Shown here: piece by piece, positions 63,956-64,000 of the stretch | Layout: every line of letters starts with the position of its first letter | Numbering within the stretch: position 1 is the stretch's first letter | Origin: Zoogloeaceae bacterium | GTDB taxonomy: Bacteria > Pseudomonadota > Gammaproteobacteria > Burkholderiales > Rhodocyclaceae | Length of the DNA: 64,000 nt | Assembly (NCBI GenBank): GCA_024235635.1 | Contig: JACKMA010000009.1 | Location: 186,001 to 250,000 of the forward strand | Direction: 5' to 3' | Notes under the pieces: generated by a model | Database searches by the model: none | What the model was told of the DNA's origin: nothing | The model's input: only the letters and a program-made list of their open reading frames with translations | Program-made: the position numbers and the translations under genes

Positions 63956-64000
63956 CGAACGGTCGGTAACGGGGATGCCTGTTGCGAGGCGGTCAGACCG
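63952..64000 (-). CDS. Possible 3' end of an upstream gene (continues past window)
   Basis: On the minus strand a frame enters from the right edge and reads GLTASQQASPLPTVR before a stop at 63952, with TGA overlapping the ATG of the GGDEF gene (ATGA). The overlap is typical of coupled genes, but only 15 codons are visible and no family can be named. Confidence 0.35.
   Translation of the reverse strand, partial: GLTASQQASPLPTVR

Overview
The window is a dense, GC-rich chromosomal segment of a betaproteobacterium. It is most likely a member of the Rhodocyclales (Azoarcus/Aromatoleum/Thauera type). This is inferred from the gene set: a PhaM-like polyhydroxybutyrate granule protein, NnrU and a NosR fragment from denitrification, a tungsten aldehyde oxidoreductase of the AorABC kind, a quinoprotein-alcohol-oxidation accessory cluster, and a branched-chain-type ABC operon linked to CoA ligases. 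No rRNA, tRNA, CRISPR array or complete insertion sequence was seen.

Layout. 0-7.3 kb: the 3' end of a fused indolepyruvate ferredoxin oxidoreductase, a methyltransferase, an orphan ParA-like ATPase, a divergent LuxR regulator/hybrid kinase pair, phaM and a carrier. 7.3-15.9 kb: one leftward seven-gene operon (acyl-CoA synthetase, livGHM, binding protein, livF, PaaK-like ligase) that ends at a clear terminator. 16-18 kb: a visibly AT-richer patch with unrecognised genes, a Mu-type Mor regulator, a truncated phage gene and the 3' end of a nosR gene, which reads as a mobile-element scar. 18-31 kb: a CNNM/CBS protein, nnrU, a MacAB-TolC-type exporter followed by a strongly folded intergenic element, then several membrane proteins, an Ntn-hydrolase, a lipoprotein and a cytochrome c. 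31-43 kb: a double kinase-like protein, fused isobutyryl-CoA mutase, an AraC regulator, a two-component pair, a VOC protein and an orphan two-partner-secretion transporter.

42.9-49.4 kb is a tungsten aldehyde oxidoreductase locus. A MoeB-like and a shortened MoeA-like gene point left. aorA, aorB, aorC, a MoaD-like gene and a small gene point right from a sigma-54 promoter. 49.9-51.8 kb holds small housekeeping-type genes. 51.8-62.2 kb is an alcohol-oxidation accessory region: an AcoR-like sigma-54 activator, then pedF and an MxaJ-like binding protein from a second sigma-54 promoter, then a leftward seven-gene operon. That operon combines a NitT/TauT-type importer, an ABC-2 transporter, a beta-propeller protein and a second binding protein. 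The quinoprotein dehydrogenase itself is not in the window. A degenerate GGDEF protein closes the window.

How it fits together: the same 17-bp dyad (TGYTCC-N5-GGARCA) lies upstream of both sigma-54 promoters, and a related pair lies downstream of the MxaJ-like gene. This suggests, but does not prove, that the AcoR-like activator co-regulates aldehyde oxidation (AOR) and PQQ-dependent alcohol oxidation, so that aldehyde formed by the second pathway can be handled by the first.
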